This document shows, piece after piece, positions 47,401 to 55,590 of a stretch of 64,000 bases of DNA. Under the pieces are notes generated by a model. The model was not told the DNA's origin, ran no database searches, and worked only from the letters and a program-made list of their open reading frames with translations. Origin of the DNA: Lysobacter panacisoli (lineage in GTDB: Bacteria > Pseudomonadota > Gammaproteobacteria > Xanthomonadales > Xanthomonadaceae). Both the position numbers and the translations under genes were made by a program. Position 1 is the stretch's first letter. Every line of letters starts with the position of its first letter. The stretch covers positions 930,001-994,000 of the forward strand of contig NZ_VLNU01000001.1 of assembly GCF_009765165.1 (NCBI RefSeq). Direction: 5' to 3'.

Positions 47401-47523
47401 AAAGTCACGCAGGCGACGGAGACATCGCCGCAGTTCGCGCCACTGGAGCTGGGCACCGCCGACGACCAGCCGTTGCGCTACGGCGCGCAGTTCCGGAATT
47501 CCAAGGACACCAGGACCCGATGA
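44449..47523 (+). CDS. Molybdopterin oxidoreductase catalytic subunit (SoeA-like) with in-frame repeat insertion
   Basis: Mo/W-bisPGD enzyme of 1024 residues of the DMSO-reductase superfamily. The iron-sulfur site is C24-C27-C31...C59 (CYMCACRC, GVLCAKG). No Tat signal is present, so it is cytoplasmic-facing like SoeA, which with SoeB and SoeC oxidises sulfite at the inner membrane. Molybdopterin domains span about 70-690 and a C-terminal domain about 850-1010 (ITVQAKFAANVQPDTVW). Residues about 795-841 are translated palindromic repeat DNA (PLPLAGEGWGEG) inserted just before YPLSAVTQRPMFMYHAWGS. The substrate is inferred from the operon, not proven. Confidence 0.85.
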   Translation: MRAPAEPAIDTSPVIGDEVKTTTCYMCACRCGIKVWLKDGQIRYIQGNPDHPVNRGVLCAKGSAGIMQHYSPARLDKPLLRVGERGSGEFREIEWDEALQIATSWLRPIRDRNPDELAFFTGRDQSQALTGWWAQQFGTVNYAAHGGFCSVNMAAGGLYTLGGSFWEFGEPDWEHSQYLMLWGVAEDHDSNPIKLGLGKLKARGAKIVAVNPVRSGYGAIADEWIGIRPGTDGLFAFALIHELLKADRIDLDYLVRYTNAHWLVVRNPGGADDGLFARDAEGHPLCATRHDADDTHFARADAIEVSPRVVGEYVLDDGRRAMPVFHLVVERYLDPQYSPDAVSERCGIPADTIRRIAHELAEAAFDRAFSLPVAWTDAWGREHAQMQGRPVSMHAMRGISAHSNGFHTCRALHLLQLLLGAVDAPGSFRYQPPFPKPLPPPNRPGKARQANGVLDAAPLGFVHGPEDLVVDADGAPRRIDHAFSWAYPLSAHGMMHTVIRNAWAGDPYRIDTLMMFMANMSWNSSMNTTQTIGWLTDRGEDGEYRIPRIIYADAYASEMVAYADLVLPDTTYLERFDAISLLDRPISDADGAADAIRHPVLDAATQSPGRDVRGFQSVLIDLGARLGLPGLVNEDGSAKYHDYADYIVRHERAPGVGLLAGWRGAHGEIEAKGQPNPEQLQRYIEHGGFWRSEIPEDARYFKMANRGYLDWAQRMGFLGHADPIVLQLYSETMQKFRLAAQGHGATQPPPVHRERVATYFDPLPIWYEPFEGAQIERDNADDRSDVDASQTRTAITPPLPLAGEGWGEGKAPASFVDKASPLPNPPLQAGEGAGRREGEARDSAPAHPYPLSAVTQRPMFMYHAWGSQNAWLRQIATRNWLYLHPDTATRFGIGDEDWIEVTSHHGTITVQAKFAANVQPDTVWTWNAIGKRRGAWRLSKDAPEGREGFLLNHLISDITPRGDYANADPVTGQAAWFDLRVRIAKVTQATETSPQFAPLELGTADDQPLRYGAQFRNSKDTRTR
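46837..46952. repeat. Palindromic repeat pair inside the SoeA-like gene, copy E
   Basis: Modules 46837-46873 (CCCCCTCTCCCGCTTGCGGG-type palindrome) and 46909-46952 (CCTCCCCTGCAAGCAGGGG-type palindrome) lie within the coding frame. They correspond to the intergenic modules near 39.9, 42.6 and 37.6 kb. The 46-kb reading frame stays open through both, so the repeat is translated. Confidence 0.85.
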
Positions 47524-47735
47524 AATCCATTCGACTCCTCGCCGGCTGGCTGTGCATCGTGCTCGGTTTCGCGGTGATGATCCTGATCAGCTTCGGTGCG
47601 TTCGATCCGGCCGCCACGCCCGGCACGACGACCACGCTGCTGCCGGTGCTGGTGAGCATGCTGCCGAGCGTGAGCCTCGGCATCGCGATCTTCGCGCTGG
47701 GCGTGTGGCTGATCAGCACCGGCCGACGCCGTTGA
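47520..47735 (+). CDS. Small two-helix membrane protein in the soe-like operon
   Basis: A 71-residue protein with two hydrophobic helices (LAGWLCIVLGFAVMILISF; MLPSVSLGIAIFALGVWLI). Its ATG at 47520 overlaps the stop of the catalytic-subunit gene as ATGA, and the iron-sulfur subunit gene begins eight bases after its stop. The tight coupling means it is made together with the enzyme. I recognise no family; an assembly or membrane-subunit accessory role is only a guess from position. Confidence 0.75.
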   Translation: MKSIRLLAGWLCIVLGFAVMILISFGAFDPAATPGTTTTLLPVLVSMLPSVSLGIAIFALGVWLISTGRRR

Positions 47736-47742
47736 GCCGCGC

Positions 47743-48507
47743 ATGACCGACCTGCCACCGCCCTCGAAGAAGAAGCTCGGCCTGGTGATCGACCTGGACA
47801 CCTGCGTGGGCTGCCATGCCTGCGCGGTGAGCTGCAAAGAGTGGAACGCCGGCGGTTTCGCCGCGCCATTGACCGACGAGCAGCCGTACGGCAAGGATCC
47901 GTCCGGCGTGTGGTTCAACCGCGTGCACAGCTATGAAGTCGCTGCCGCGCCCGCGTGCGGCGACACACCCGCGCAGCCGGCGATGACGCTGCACTTCCCG
48001 CGTTCGTGCCTGCACTGCGAGCAGCCCGCATGCGTGACCGTGTGCCCGACCGGCGCAAGCTACAAGCGCGCCGAAGACGGCATCGTGCTGGTCGACGAGG
48101 ACAAGTGCATCGGCTGCAAGCTGTGTTCGTGGGCGTGCCCGTACGGCGCGCGCGAGTACAGCCCGGTCGAAGGCGTGATGAAGAAATGCACGCTTTGCAT
48201 CGACCGCATCTACAACGACAACCTCGACGAATCCGAACGCCAGCCCGCCTGCGTGCAGGCCTGCCCGACGCGCGCGCGTCATTTCGGCGACCTCGGCGAT
48301 CCGGAGTCGGATGTGTCGAAGCTGGTCGCCGAACGCGGCGGCGTCGAACTATTGCCGCAGCTGGGCTACCAGCCGGTGAACCGGTACCTGCCGCCGCGTC
48401 CGCGTCGCGCCGGCGAAACCACCGCGCCCGTCGAACCGGGCGAATCCCTCGACACCGCCGCGCTGCCGCCCGTGCTGCGCTGGCTCGATCGCATCCTCAG
48501 CCGCTGA
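47743..48507 (+). CDS. Iron-sulfur electron-transfer subunit (SoeB/DmsB-like)
   Basis: Ferredoxin-like subunit of 254 residues carrying four Cys motifs for four [4Fe-4S] clusters: CVGCHACAVSC with later CVQACP; CLHCEQPACVTVCP; CIGCKLCSWACP; and CTLCIDRI. It passes electrons between the molybdenum subunit and the membrane anchor. It has no signal peptide, matching a cytoplasmic enzyme. It lies eight bases after the small membrane gene and four bases before the anchor gene. Confidence 0.9.
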   Translation: MTDLPPPSKKKLGLVIDLDTCVGCHACAVSCKEWNAGGFAAPLTDEQPYGKDPSGVWFNRVHSYEVAAAPACGDTPAQPAMTLHFPRSCLHCEQPACVTVCPTGASYKRAEDGIVLVDEDKCIGCKLCSWACPYGAREYSPVEGVMKKCTLCIDRIYNDNLDESERQPACVQACPTRARHFGDLGDPESDVSKLVAERGGVELLPQLGYQPVNRYLPPRPRRAGETTAPVEPGESLDTAALPPVLRWLDRILSR

Positions 48508-48511
48508 CCGC

Positions 48512-49489
48512 ATGCATCCCGCCTTCTCCGTCCTGTTGTTCACGACCCTCTCCGGTGCGGGCTACGGCCTGTTGATGTGGACGTCCGCGATCGTCCTGCT
48601 GCCGTACCTGCAGGGCCGCCCGCCGGCGCAGGCCGTGACCGCGCTGTTGTGGGCGACGTTGCTGCTGGTCGGCCTGCTGCTCACCACGGCCGGGTTGATC
48701 AGTTCGGTGTTCCATCTCGGCAAGCCCGCGCGCGCATGGCGTGCGTTCTCGCAATGGCGAAGCTCATGGCTGTCGCGCGAAGGCGTGTTCGCGGTGGCGA
48801 CGGCGCTGCCGGCGCTCGCGCTGCTGGGCATGATCGCGGCGGTGTTCGTCACCGGCTCCTACGCGCCGCTTGCCGGCATCGCGGCGCCGCTGCTCGCCGG
48901 CGCGATGCTGCTGCTGTCGGTGGCCACGGTGGTGTGCACGGCGATGATCTACGCCTCGCTCAAGCCGATTCCCGCGTGGCGGCAAGTGCTGGTGGTGCCC
49001 GTGTACCTGATGTTCGCGGTGCTGACCGGCTGGCTGGTGCTGATGGCGCTGGCGAACTGGGCGACGCTGACCGACGAGGCGCTGGGCGTGATCGTGCTGG
49101 TGACCTTCGCGCTCGCGCTGACAGCGGCGGTGCTGAAGCTGGTGTACTGGCATCGCATCGATCGCATGCAGATGGGTGCGACGCGTGGCGATGCGGTCGG
49201 CATGCCGGGCCGCGAGGTCGAGGTCTTCGAACGTCCGAACACGCAGGACAATTACGTCAACCGCGAGATGGGCTTCGTGGTGGCGCGCAAGCATGCGCGC
49301 GCGCTGCGGGCGATCTCGCTGCTGCTGTTCGCAGTGGTGCCCGCGCTGGCCGCGTGGCTGGGCTGGGCGCAGCCGGATTGGGCCGGGCCGATCTTCACCG
49401 TCGCCGCGCTGCTGGCGCTGGTCGGAGTACTGGTCGAACGCTGGCTGTTCTTCGCCCAGGCCCGGCACGTCGTCACGCTTTACTACTGA
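48512..49489 (+). CDS. DmsC/SoeC-like membrane anchor subunit
   Basis: Inner-membrane quinone-interacting anchor of 325 residues with about eight hydrophobic helices. The segment SVFHLGKPARAWRAFSQWRSSWLSRE between helices is the DmsC-family signature (shown in two parts: SVFHLGKPARAW and SQWRSSWLSREG). Together with the upstream subunits it completes a heterotrimeric quinone-linked molybdenum enzyme. The gene begins four bases after the iron-sulfur subunit gene. Confidence 0.9.
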   Translation: MHPAFSVLLFTTLSGAGYGLLMWTSAIVLLPYLQGRPPAQAVTALLWATLLLVGLLLTTAGLISSVFHLGKPARAWRAFSQWRSSWLSREGVFAVATALPALALLGMIAAVFVTGSYAPLAGIAAPLLAGAMLLLSVATVVCTAMIYASLKPIPAWRQVLVVPVYLMFAVLTGWLVLMALANWATLTDEALGVIVLVTFALALTAAVLKLVYWHRIDRMQMGATRGDAVGMPGREVEVFERPNTQDNYVNREMGFVVARKHARALRAISLLLFAVVPALAAWLGWAQPDWAGPIFTVAALLALVGVLVERWLFFAQARHVVTLYY

Positions 49490-49603
49490 TGCCGGGCCGG
49501 CGACGGGCCGGTTCGCTGCCAATTCATCGATGATCTGGCAAACTGCCGCGGCTCGTCTGAAACCGTTTTCAGGCGCCCTTTTCCCGGATTCATCAACCTG
49601 ACC

Positions 49604-50260
49604 ATGCTCGGTGCACTTGGGCTCGCCCTTGGCGGTGCCTTCCTCACCCTGCCCTCGCCAGCGTTGAATGGCGACCCGACGTTGATCGCCATCGCGAGCG
49701 ATCCGGCGAAGATGCGGCTGTACTGTTTTTCCACGCGTTGCGGCGATGCGGAGTGGCAGATGGCGATGTCGGCGCCCGCGCCGGTCGAACCGGTGGATCC
49801 GCGCCGCCGTACCCTGCGCCTCCCCGGCAGCCAGCGTTTCGCCTCATTGAGCGCGCCGGCCACTCCGCGCGACAGCAAGGCGCTGTACTCCAACGATTTC
49901 CGCATCGGCACGCGCTACAACGTGCAGGCGATGCGCGATGGCCCGACCCAGCTCGGCCTCTCGCTCGGCGCGGGTTATCGCCTCGCGCCGCTCTACGACG
50001 ACGGCATCAACCAGGCTGGCCCGGTGCTGCGCGGCGAGCTCAATTTCGGCCAGCAGATCGGCGAACGCGCGACGTGGACGCAGCGCGTGCAGTTCGAAAG
50101 CGGCCGCGGCGAAGCCTTCGTCAAGCAGTCGCTGAGCCTGGACGTGAACCTGTGGCCGAACTGGACGCTGGAGAGCGATTTCGCGATCCGCCACGACAAC
50201 CAGAACGGCGGCGGCAGCGAAACGGCCGAGAGCAAGATCGAACTGCGCCGACGCTTCTGA
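49604..50260 (+). CDS. Hypothetical exported protein, probable outer-membrane beta-barrel
   Basis: A 218-residue protein with an N-terminal hydrophobic segment. The C-terminal half alternates polar and hydrophobic residues (TQLGLSLGAGYRLAPLYD, TLESDFAIRHDNQ) and ends in Arg-Arg-Phe; a terminal aromatic residue is the outer-membrane beta-barrel sorting signal. The middle part has RRTLRLPGSQRFASL. No family is recognised. It follows the soe-like operon by 114 bases; whether it is co-transcribed is unclear. Confidence 0.6.
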   Translation: MLGALGLALGGAFLTLPSPALNGDPTLIAIASDPAKMRLYCFSTRCGDAEWQMAMSAPAPVEPVDPRRRTLRLPGSQRFASLSAPATPRDSKALYSNDFRIGTRYNVQAMRDGPTQLGLSLGAGYRLAPLYDDGINQAGPVLRGELNFGQQIGERATWTQRVQFESGRGEAFVKQSLSLDVNLWPNWTLESDFAIRHDNQNGGGSETAESKIELRRRF

Positions 50261-50291
50261 GGGCGTCGATCAGGCAGGCGGGAACGCCGCG

Positions 50292-51209
50292 TCAGTGCGA
50301 TCCGGCGATGAGCTCACCCGCGCCCTGTTCCAGCAGCTTCTGCGCCACATCCAGCCCGAGCGCATCCGGCGCGTCGCCACGACCTTCGCCTTCGGCGCGC
50401 ACGAGTCGGCCGTCGGCAGCCGAGCCCACCAGCCCGGACAGGTGCAGGTGCTCGCCGTCCAGTCGCGCGAAAGCCGCCACCGGTACGTGGCAGCTGCCGT
50501 GCAACGCGCGGTTCATCGCACGCTCGGCTTCCGCGCAGGTACGCGTGGCGCTGTCGTCCAGACGCGCGCACAGCTCGCGCGTGGCGAGATCGTCCTCGCG
50601 GCATTCGATCGCCACGGCGCCCTGTGCCGGCGCCGGCAACCAGTGCGGCGCCTGCATGCGCGAACGGATCCGCGCATCGAAGCCCAGTCGCTGCAAGCCC
50701 GCGCACGCCAGCACGATCGCGTCGTACTCTCCCGCATCGAGCTTGGCCAGGCGCGTGTTGACGTTGCCGCGCAGGTCGAGCAACTGCAGGTCCGGACGCA
50801 GCGCGCGCAGTTGCGCCTGCCGGCGCAGCGACGACGTGCCCACACGCGCGCCATGCGGCAGCGAAGCGACGTCGTCGTGGTGGTTGCTGACGAACGCGTC
50901 GGCGTAATCGGCGCGCGCCAGGATCGCGGGAAGCGCGAAGCCTGGTTCCAGTTCCATCGGCACGTCCTTGAGCGAGTGCACCGCGCAATCGGCCTCGCCG
51001 CGCAGCATCGCCAGCTCCAGCTCCTTCAGGAACAGACCCTTGCCACCGATCGCGGCCAGCGAGCGGTCGAGCACTTCGTCGCCACGCGTGCTCATCGGCA
51101 CCAGTTCGACGACCAGACCGGGGAACGCCTCGCGGAGGCGATCGGCGACATGCTCGCTCTGCCACAGGGCGAGCGGACTCTTGCGGGTGGCGATGCGCAG
51201 CGTGTTCAT
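50292..51209 (-). CDS. hemC: Hydroxymethylbilane synthase (porphobilinogen deaminase)
   Basis: Haem-pathway enzyme of 305 residues that joins four porphobilinogens into hydroxymethylbilane. Motifs include [12 protein letters not shown] at the N-terminus, VHSLKDVP with catalytic Asp82, [11 protein letters not shown] and the dipyrromethane-cofactor Cys240 in HGSCHVPV. Its length is normal. It lies 54 bases downstream of the AlgR-like regulator on the same strand, as in Pseudomonas algR-hemC. Confidence 0.97.
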   Translation of the reverse strand: MNTLRIATRKSPLALWQSEHVADRLREAFPGLVVELVPMSTRGDEVLDRSLAAIGGKGLFLKELELAMLRGEADCAVHSLKDVPMELEPGFALPAILARADYADAFVSNHHDDVASLPHGARVGTSSLRRQAQLRALRPDLQLLDLRGNVNTRLAKLDAGEYDAIVLACAGLQRLGFDARIRSRMQAPHWLPAPAQGAVAIECREDDLATRELCARLDDSATRTCAEAERAMNRALHGSCHVPVAAFARLDGEHLHLSGLVGSAADGRLVRAEGEGRGDAPDALGLDVAQKLLEQGAGELIAGSH

Positions 51210-51263
51210 CCGCGCATTATCGCCGATGCAGGCGCCTTCCCGGGATGCGGACGCCCCGGGGCA

Positions 51264-52004
51264 TCACAGGTGCTTGAGCGTTTCCTTCAGGCCCGCCACG
51301 CAGCGGCGGCTGACTTCCAGCGGCTGCTTGCCGTGGCGCAGGACTGCCTGCACGTGGCCGTCGGGCGCGCGGCGCAGTTCGACGATTTCGTGGCGCGCGA
51401 CCAGGCAGTTGCGGTGGATGCGCACGAAACGCTCGCCGAATTCGTCCTCGAGCGACTTCAGCGATTCCTCGATCAGGTCTTCGCCGCGCGCGTGGTGCAC
51501 GACCACGTACTTCTCTTCGGCGTGCAGGTAGTGCACGTCCTCGATCGGGATCAGGCGCAGGCTGCCACGCAGTCGGGCGCACAAATGGCTGCGGCGCTGT
51601 CCGCTGCTTGGGACCACGCCGTCGCCACCGGTGCGTTCGCGGCCGGCAGCGAAGGTGCGTACGCGTTCCAGTGCGGCGGCGAGCCGTTCGGCGCGCACCG
51701 GCTTGACCAGATAGTCGATGGCCTCGGCTTCGAACGCCGACAGTGCGTGCGCATCGTAGGCCGTGCAGAACACCACCGCGGGGCGCGGCTCGAAGGCGGC
51801 GAGATGGCGCGCGGCCTCGAGCCCGTCGATGCCCGGCATGGCGATGTCGAGCAGGACCAGGTCCGGCCGGTGCTCGGCGCAGGCGTGCAGCGCATGCTGC
51901 CCGTCCGCAGCTTCGGCGACGACTTCGACGCCGCGCTGCTCGGCCAGCAATCCGCGCAGACGCTCGCGCGCCAGCGGTTCGTCATCGGCGATCACTACCC
52001 TCAT
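51264..52004 (-). CDS. algR: LytTR-family response regulator (AlgR-like)
   Basis: Two-component response regulator of 246 residues. The receiver domain (1-120) has D7-D8 and phospho-acceptor Asp53 (LVLLDIAMPG). The LytTR DNA-binding domain (about 145-245) includes VHYLHAEEKYVVVHH and RIHRNCLVARHEIVE. AlgR controls alginate and twitching genes in Pseudomonas. The start at 52004 has GGAG six bases upstream. The partner kinase gene algZ/fimS usually lies upstream but is absent; an esterase gene is there instead. hemC follows. Confidence 0.85.
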   Translation of the reverse strand: MRVVIADDEPLARERLRGLLAEQRGVEVVAEAADGQHALHACAEHRPDLVLLDIAMPGIDGLEAARHLAAFEPRPAVVFCTAYDAHALSAFEAEAIDYLVKPVRAERLAAALERVRTFAAGRERTGGDGVVPSSGQRRSHLCARLRGSLRLIPIEDVHYLHAEEKYVVVHHARGEDLIEESLKSLEDEFGERFVRIHRNCLVARHEIVELRRAPDGHVQAVLRHGKQPLEVSRRCVAGLKETLKHL

Positions 52005-52090
52005 CGGCGTCTCCATCCCCGGTGGGCTCGGCCAATGGGCTGATGGTAGCCCCGGGCCGGGCTGGCTACCAATCGTCGGCTGGACCGGGG

Positions 52091-52792
52091 TCAGCCGACG
52101 AACCGGGCGGCCAGCCAGTCGCCCAGGTCGCGGATCTCCTCGGCACAGACCTGGTGCGCCATCGGGTAGCGGTGCCATTCGACCCCGAAACCCAGCTGTT
52201 TCATGGTTTCGGCGCTGCGCTCGCCGACCGGGGCGGGCACCACCGGGTCGAACTGGCCGTGGGCCATGAACAGGGGCTGGGCGGTCGCCCCCGGCTGCAG
52301 GCTGGCGGCGGCGCGCTGCGGGTCCAGCGGCAGGTAGGTCGACAGCCCGGCCAGTCCGGCCAGGGGCCGGTCCCGGCGCAGGCCGGCCGCCAGGGCGATG
52401 GCGCCGCCCTGCGAGAACCCGACCAGCACGATCTTCTCCGGCGGAATCCCGCGCTCGCCCTCGCGCGCGATCAACGCCTCGACCTGCGCCACCGATTCGT
52501 CGACGCCGGCCGCATCGGCGCGGTTGCCGGCGTGCAGCGCGTCGAAGTCGAAGCTGACGATGTCGTACCAGGCGCGCATGCGCATACCGTTGTTGATCGT
52601 CACCGCGCGCACCGGCGCATGCGGGAACACGAAGCGCAGCGCCGGCCATTCGCGGCGCACCAGCTCCGGCACGATCGGCGCGAAGTCGTGTCCGTCCGCA
52701 CCCAGGCCATGCAGCCACAGCACGGTCCAGGCCGGCTGCGGTGCGGTTTCGAATTCGACGGTTTCCAGCAACGAGGAGGCGGATGCGTTCAT
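52091..52792 (-). CDS. Carboxylesterase/phospholipase (alpha/beta hydrolase)
   Basis: Cytoplasmic serine esterase of 233 residues of the phospholipase/carboxylesterase family (Pseudomonas EstB-like). LHGLGADGHDF forms the oxyanion region, GFSQGG carries nucleophile Ser127, GQFDPVVP the acid and YPMAHQV the histidine. Natural substrates are unknown; related enzymes hydrolyse short acyl esters. The start at 52792 is the family start. A small GC hairpin lies between it and the AlgR-like gene. Confidence 0.88.
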   Translation of the reverse strand: MNASASSLLETVEFETAPQPAWTVLWLHGLGADGHDFAPIVPELVRREWPALRFVFPHAPVRAVTINNGMRMRAWYDIVSFDFDALHAGNRADAAGVDESVAQVEALIAREGERGIPPEKIVLVGFSQGGAIALAAGLRRDRPLAGLAGLSTYLPLDPQRAAASLQPGATAQPLFMAHGQFDPVVPAPVGERSAETMKQLGFGVEWHRYPMAHQVCAEEIRDLGDWLAARFVG

Positions 52793-52841
52793 GCCGGCAT
52801 TGTCGCCGCTGCATCGCGCGGCCGCCAGCAAGGACGATCGA

Positions 52842-53774
52842 TCAGCCGCGCGACTCCGGCGGCAGGCGGAACGTCAGCGTGCGCGTGGTGGCGACACGGC
52901 GTCCCGTGGCCTCGAAGCGCCAGCGTGCGGCCGCGGCAAGCGCGGCTTCCTCGAACACGCCCGACGGTTGCGCCAGGAGCAGGCGCGCATCGCTGACGCT
53001 GCCATCGGGCTGGATGGTGAAAGCGAGCTGCACGCTGCCTTCGATGCGGCGGTTCTGCGCTTTCGCCGGATAGCGCGGCTGCGCATCGACGAGCAGGCGC
53101 GGCATGGCGTTCGCCACTTCCGGCGCGGGCGCGATCGGCGGTGCGATCTGTGCGACCACGGGTGTCGGCGCGGCTTCGTTCGCCTGCGTGGGCGGCGCGG
53201 GCGGTGGAGCGATGTTGGCTTGAACCGCGATCGCCGGCTTCTCCGGTGCGCGTTCCGCGACGCGCGGCGCGGGAGGCGGCAGGATCGACGGCGCCACGGC
53301 GGGCTTGGTTTCGACGACGCGCGCACCTTCGGCGCGATCGGCCGCCGCCTGTGCGATGCGCAGGGTGTCGCGCAGTCGCGGCAGTGCGGGCGCGTTCGCA
53401 TCCATCCGCGCGAGCAGGGCCAGCAGGCGCTGCGATTCGTCCAGATCCTCGCGCGCCAACGCCTGCTCAGCGGCGATCAGCACGTAAGGCTGCAGCTCGC
53501 CGAGCGCCGTCGCGACACCCTCGGCCGCCGGTTCGCGTTCGCGCAGCGCGAGGTAATAGTCGACCGCGCAGTCGCCCGCAGGCGAATGGATGCGCTGTCG
53601 GCGCAGCGCATCCTCGGCACGCGCGCGCAGGTCGTTGCCATCGAGCGCATCGAGCACCGGCTCCGGCAGCGCCTGCGCGACATCCACCGCCGGCTCCGCC
53701 TCGCGCGAACCGGAACCGCACGCCGCCAGCGCCAGCACGCACGCCACCAGTGCCACCGTTCCCGTCCTGCGCAT
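52842..53774 (-). CDS. Lipoprotein with TonB C-terminal domain
   Basis: A 310-residue exported protein. The N-terminus is a lipoprotein signal with lipobox LAAC and Cys19, instead of the membrane helix of classical TonB. A helical region (about 40-150) and a Pro/Ala linker (about 155-215) lead to a TonB_C domain (about 225-305: PRYPAKAQNRRIEGSVQLAF, ALAAAARWRFEATG). It lacks an obvious ExbBD partner nearby. Such proteins may link envelope layers rather than energise transport; that is inference. It is divergent from the czc-type operon. Confidence 0.75.
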   Translation of the reverse strand: MRRTGTVALVACVLALAACGSGSREAEPAVDVAQALPEPVLDALDGNDLRARAEDALRRQRIHSPAGDCAVDYYLALREREPAAEGVATALGELQPYVLIAAEQALAREDLDESQRLLALLARMDANAPALPRLRDTLRIAQAAADRAEGARVVETKPAVAPSILPPPAPRVAERAPEKPAIAVQANIAPPPAPPTQANEAAPTPVVAQIAPPIAPAPEVANAMPRLLVDAQPRYPAKAQNRRIEGSVQLAFTIQPDGSVSDARLLLAQPSGVFEEAALAAAARWRFEATGRRVATTRTLTFRLPPESRG

Positions 53775-53853
53775 TGCCGTCCCCCTGAATGACGCGGCAC
53801 AGGCTAGGCATGCTGTATGACGGGCGTGCGGCAGCCGCGCGAAAGGGGCGCAA

Positions 53854-53883
53854 TTGTGTATCGCCGCCCGCGTTGCGTACCCT
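53854..53883 (+). promoter_or_regulatory. Candidate promoter of the heavy-metal efflux operon
   Basis: TTGTGT (53854-53859), an 18-base spacer and TACCCT (53878-53883) form a plausible sigma-70 promoter. Transcription would begin at about 53890, almost on the ATG at 53891, so the first gene may be translated from a leaderless mRNA. No metal-regulator site is recognised. Confidence 0.4.
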
Positions 53884-53890
53884 AGCGGCC

Positions 53891-54271
53891 ATGTCGGCCT
53901 CCTCCGCCCTCGCCCTCGCCTTCCGGCTGCTCGTGCTCGGCCTGCTCCTGGCCGGCATCGTGCTCAAGCCGTCGCTGACGATCGCCGAGGAAATGCACGA
54001 ACTGGTCTCGCACGCGCTCGTCGCCGGCGACGGCCACACGCACGAGGAAGGCCACGCGGTCGTGCAGCCGCCCGCACCCGACGGCGGCCAGCCACCGCAC
54101 GACGACAACCACTTCCATCTGACCCATTGCTGCGGCCAGCAGGCCGCGGTGCTGCCGCGAATGGCGCTGACGATGGCCGTCGCGCCGACGACCTCGCCGA
54201 TCCCGCTGCACGTGGTCGCCTTCGTGCCCGCACCGCGCGGCGCGCCGTTCCGTCCTCCGATCTCGGCCTGA
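53891..54271 (+). CDS. His-rich exported protein preceding czc genes (CzcI-like)
   Basis: A 126-residue protein with an N-terminal hydrophobic helix (about 5-28) and a metal-binding-like stretch: HTHEEGH, then HDDNHFHLTHCCGQ. Its place directly before the czcCBA genes and its His/Cys content recall CzcI, a periplasmic protein that modulates czc expression in Cupriavidus. Sequence identity to CzcI is not obvious, so the label rests on position and composition. It ends 48 bases before czcC. Confidence 0.65.
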   Translation: MSASSALALAFRLLVLGLLLAGIVLKPSLTIAEEMHELVSHALVAGDGHTHEEGHAVVQPPAPDGGQPPHDDNHFHLTHCCGQQAAVLPRMALTMAVAPTTSPIPLHVVAFVPAPRGAPFRPPISA

Positions 54272-54319
54272 CGTCCGCCGGCGCTGCCGGCCCTTCGTTC
54301 GTCCACTCGGAGTCTTTTC

Positions 54320-55590
54320 ATGTCCATGCGACCCGCGGCCTGTGCCGCGCTGGTCGCCGTGCTCGTGGCCTTGCCCGCGCGAGCCGGCGATCGTTTGACC
54401 CTGGACGACGCGTTCGCGCGCGTCGCCACCACCCATCCCGACCTGCGCCTGCCGGCCCTGCGCGAACAGGCGCTGTCGGCCGAACGCGACGCCGCCGCGC
54501 AACGTCCCGCGCTGCAGGGCACGCTCGACATCGAGAACGTGCTCGGCAGCGGCGATTACGCTGGCCTCGACGAAGCCGAAACGACGCTGAGCCTTGCCTC
54601 GATCCTCGAACGCGGCGGCAAGCGCGATGCACGCATCGCCCTCGCTCAGAGCCGGATCGACGCCAACGCGCTGCAGTCCGAAGCCGCCCGCCTGGACCTG
54701 CTGGCCGACGTCGCGCGGCGCTACCTCGCGGTCGTCGCCGCGCGCAGCGAGCGAGCGCTCGCCCAAGCCGACATCGAACAGCGCACGCGCACCGTGGCCG
54801 CGGCACGGCAACGCCTCCACGCCGGCGCGTCGCCCGAGTCGGTGGTGCTGACCGCGCAGGCCGCACTGGCGCGCTCGCAGCTCGACCAGCGCCGCAGCGC
54901 ACAGGCGGAAGTCGCGGCGCGCCAGCATCTGGCCGCGCTCTGGGGTGAACGCGAACCGGCGTTCGACATCGTCGACGCCAACCCGCTTGCACTACCGGCC
55001 ATCGCGGATTTCGACGCGCTCGCCGCATCGCTGGAACGCACACCGGAGCTGCTGCGCTTCGCCGATGAGCGCCGCATCGCCGAGGCACGCCTGCGCCTGG
55101 AGCGCACGCAGGCGACGCCCGATCTCGAATGGCAGATCGGCGCGCGCGCGTTCAATGCCAGCAACGACGTCGCGCTGGTCGGCAGCCTGTCCATGCCATT
55201 GGGCAGCGCGCGCCGCGCGCAACCGACGATCCGCGCGGCGGAGATCGAAGTCGCACAGGTCGAAGTCGAACGCGAGGCGCAGGGCCTGTCGCTGTACGCA
55301 ACTCTGGTCGAGGCACACGGACGCTATCGCGTCGCGCAGCTGGAGGTCGAACGCCTGCGCAGCGACGTGCTGCCGATGCACGCGCGCGCCGAGGCGGCGG
55401 CCGAACGCGCGTTCCGCGCCGGCGCGATCAGTTACCTCGAATGGGCGCAACTGCAATCCGAGCGCAGCGCGATGCGCCGCCAGCAACTCGACGCCGCGCT
55501 GGACGCCCAGCGCGCGCTCATCGAAATCCAGCGCCTGACCGGCCACGCCTTCGTCGTGCCGGCACGCACCACGGAAAAGGAAGCCACACC

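Noticed and set aside
52045..52070. GGTAGCC...GGCTACC inverted repeat between the esterase and AlgR-like genes
   Set aside because: No T-run and no similarity to the two repeat families; it may be a chance GC palindrome.
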